A stretch of DNA of 16,063 bases from Pseudomonadota bacterium (lineage in GTDB: Bacteria; Pseudomonadota; Alphaproteobacteria; Acetobacterales; Acetobacteraceae). Made by a program: the position numbers and the translations under genes. The stretch spans positions 1-16,063 of the forward strand of contig JAJZVS010000031.1 of NCBI GenBank assembly GCA_021845555.1, given 5' to 3'. The stretch's first letter is position 1. Each line of letters starts with the position of its first letter. This document shows positions 15,332-16,063 of the stretch, piece by piece. A model generated the notes under the pieces. The model was not told the DNA's origin and made no database searches. It was given only the letters and a program-made list of their open reading frames with translations.

Positions 15332-16063
15332 TCAGCCGTTCAGCGCCCGCCGCATCACCGCCGCCATCATGTCGATGGCGGTGTCCGCGGCGCGGATCAC
15401 CTTGCCCATGCTCATGAACCCGTGGATCTGGTCCGACAGGTGCACGGCCGTCACCCGCACGCCCTCGCGCTCCAGCCGGCGGGCGTAATCGATCCCCTCG
15501 TCGCGCAGCGGATCGGTCGCGGCGGTCAGCACCAGCGCCCGCGCGGTGCCGGCCACCGAAGCGGCGCGGGCGGGGGAGGCGCGCCAGTCCGCGCGGTCGG
15601 TGCCCGCCGGCATGTAGTAGTCGATGAACCACTTCATCGTCGCCGAGGTCAGCGGCACGCCCGGCCCGACGGTCTGCGAGGAAACCGTGGTCATCGTCAT
15701 GTCGGTGGCGGGATAGATCAGCAGCTGGAACGCCAGCGGCGGCAGGGTCCCGTCGCGCGCCATCAGCGCCATCACCGCGGCCAGGTTGCCGCCCGCCGAA
15801 TCTCCGCCCGCCGCGACCCGCGCGGGATCGATCCCGAGCGCGGCGGCGCGCGCGATCACGAAGCGCGTGGCCTCGGCGCAGTCATCGACCGCGGCGGGGA
15901 ACGGATGCTCCGGCGCCATCCGGTAATCGACGGAAACCACCACGCAGCCGGCCGCGTTGGCGAAGCGCCGGCACACCACGTCGTGCGAGTCTAGCCCGCC
16001 GAGCAGCCAGCCGCCGCCGTGGTAATAGACCAGCGCGGGTGCGCGTTCCCCGACGCCGGCCGG
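15332..16063 (-). CDS. HSL-family alpha/beta hydrolase (esterase/lipase), 5' end cut by window edge
   Basis: The frame is open from the right edge (243 visible residues), so a GTG at 15979 is internal. Just upstream of it the frame reads YYHGGGW, the oxyanion-hole motif of hormone-sensitive-lipase-type (family IV) esterases. Further marks are DYRMAPEHPFPAA, the nucleophile elbow GDSAGG, the acid in ATDPLRDEG, and the catalytic His in QIHGF. Family members cleave short-chain acyl esters, but the natural substrate here is unknown. It is convergent with the CopD-like gene. The N-terminal cap helices lie outside the window. Confidence 0.93.
   Translation of the reverse strand, partial: PAGVGERAPALVYYHGGGWLLGGLDSHDVVCRRFANAAGCVVVSVDYRMAPEHPFPAAVDDCAEATRFVIARAAALGIDPARVAAGGDSAGGNLAAVMALMARDGTLPPLAFQLLIYPATDMTMTTVSSQTVGPGVPLTSATMKWFIDYYMPAGTDRADWRASPARAASVAGTARALVLTAATDPLRDEGIDYARRLEREGVRVTAVHLSDQIHGFMSMGKVIRAADTAIDMMAAVMRRALNG

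Overview
The window is very GC-rich DNA, around 70% or more and clearly higher in tilS. It reads as a chromosomal segment of an alphaproteobacterium, most likely Rhodospirillales/Acetobacteraceae. The grounds are the tilS-ftsH order, a full-length FtsH of alphaproteobacterial type, TadE/TadG pilus-type proteins, and dense short operons with 4-nt stop/start overlaps. No rRNA, tRNA, CRISPR array, prophage or intact transposase is visible. The taxonomic call is inference from gene content and composition.

Layout. (1) 1-3498, plus strand: the 3' part of tilS, which is cut by the left edge, then ftsH, closed by a strong intrinsic terminator. (2) 3606-6058: a divergent pair, a MarR-type regulator (minus) and a ClC chloride transporter with a CBS pair (plus), around a 101-bp promoter region that holds an AT-rich palindrome. 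(3) 6054-6221: a 168-bp element with long terminal inverted repeats and a nested internal hairpin. It lies between convergent genes and contributes the clc stop codon. (4) 6254-9764, minus strand: an acyl-CoA-dehydrogenase-fold oxidase or monooxygenase, preceded in transcription order by a coupled tadG-tadE-tadE trio. (5) 9861-13018, minus strand: marR-emrA-emrB, a regulated drug-efflux operon. (6) 13131-14099, minus strand: a D-2-hydroxyacid dehydrogenase, divergent from (7) 14204-15318, plus strand: an orphan ParA ATPase overlapping a CopD-like four-helix membrane protein. (8) 15332-16063, minus strand: an HSL-type alpha/beta hydrolase cut by the right edge.

How genes work together. The marR-emrA-emrB run should be one self-regulated efflux unit in which EmrA and EmrB pair with an outer-membrane channel encoded elsewhere. 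The MarR next to clc probably represses itself and perhaps clc. TadG and the two TadE-like proteins are probably minor pilins or pseudopilins that use Tad secretion machinery from another locus. ParA and the CopD-like protein are translationally coupled, so they are probably co-expressed, but their shared role is unknown.

Most of the window is ordinary housekeeping and accessory content. The least explained items are the 168-bp inverted-repeat element, the ParA/CopD-like pair, the isolated tadG-tadE-tadE trio, and a ten-codon reading frame whose stop overlaps the ftsH start. No gene-free stretch exceeds 300 bases. I saw nothing I would defend as a wholly new multi-gene system.
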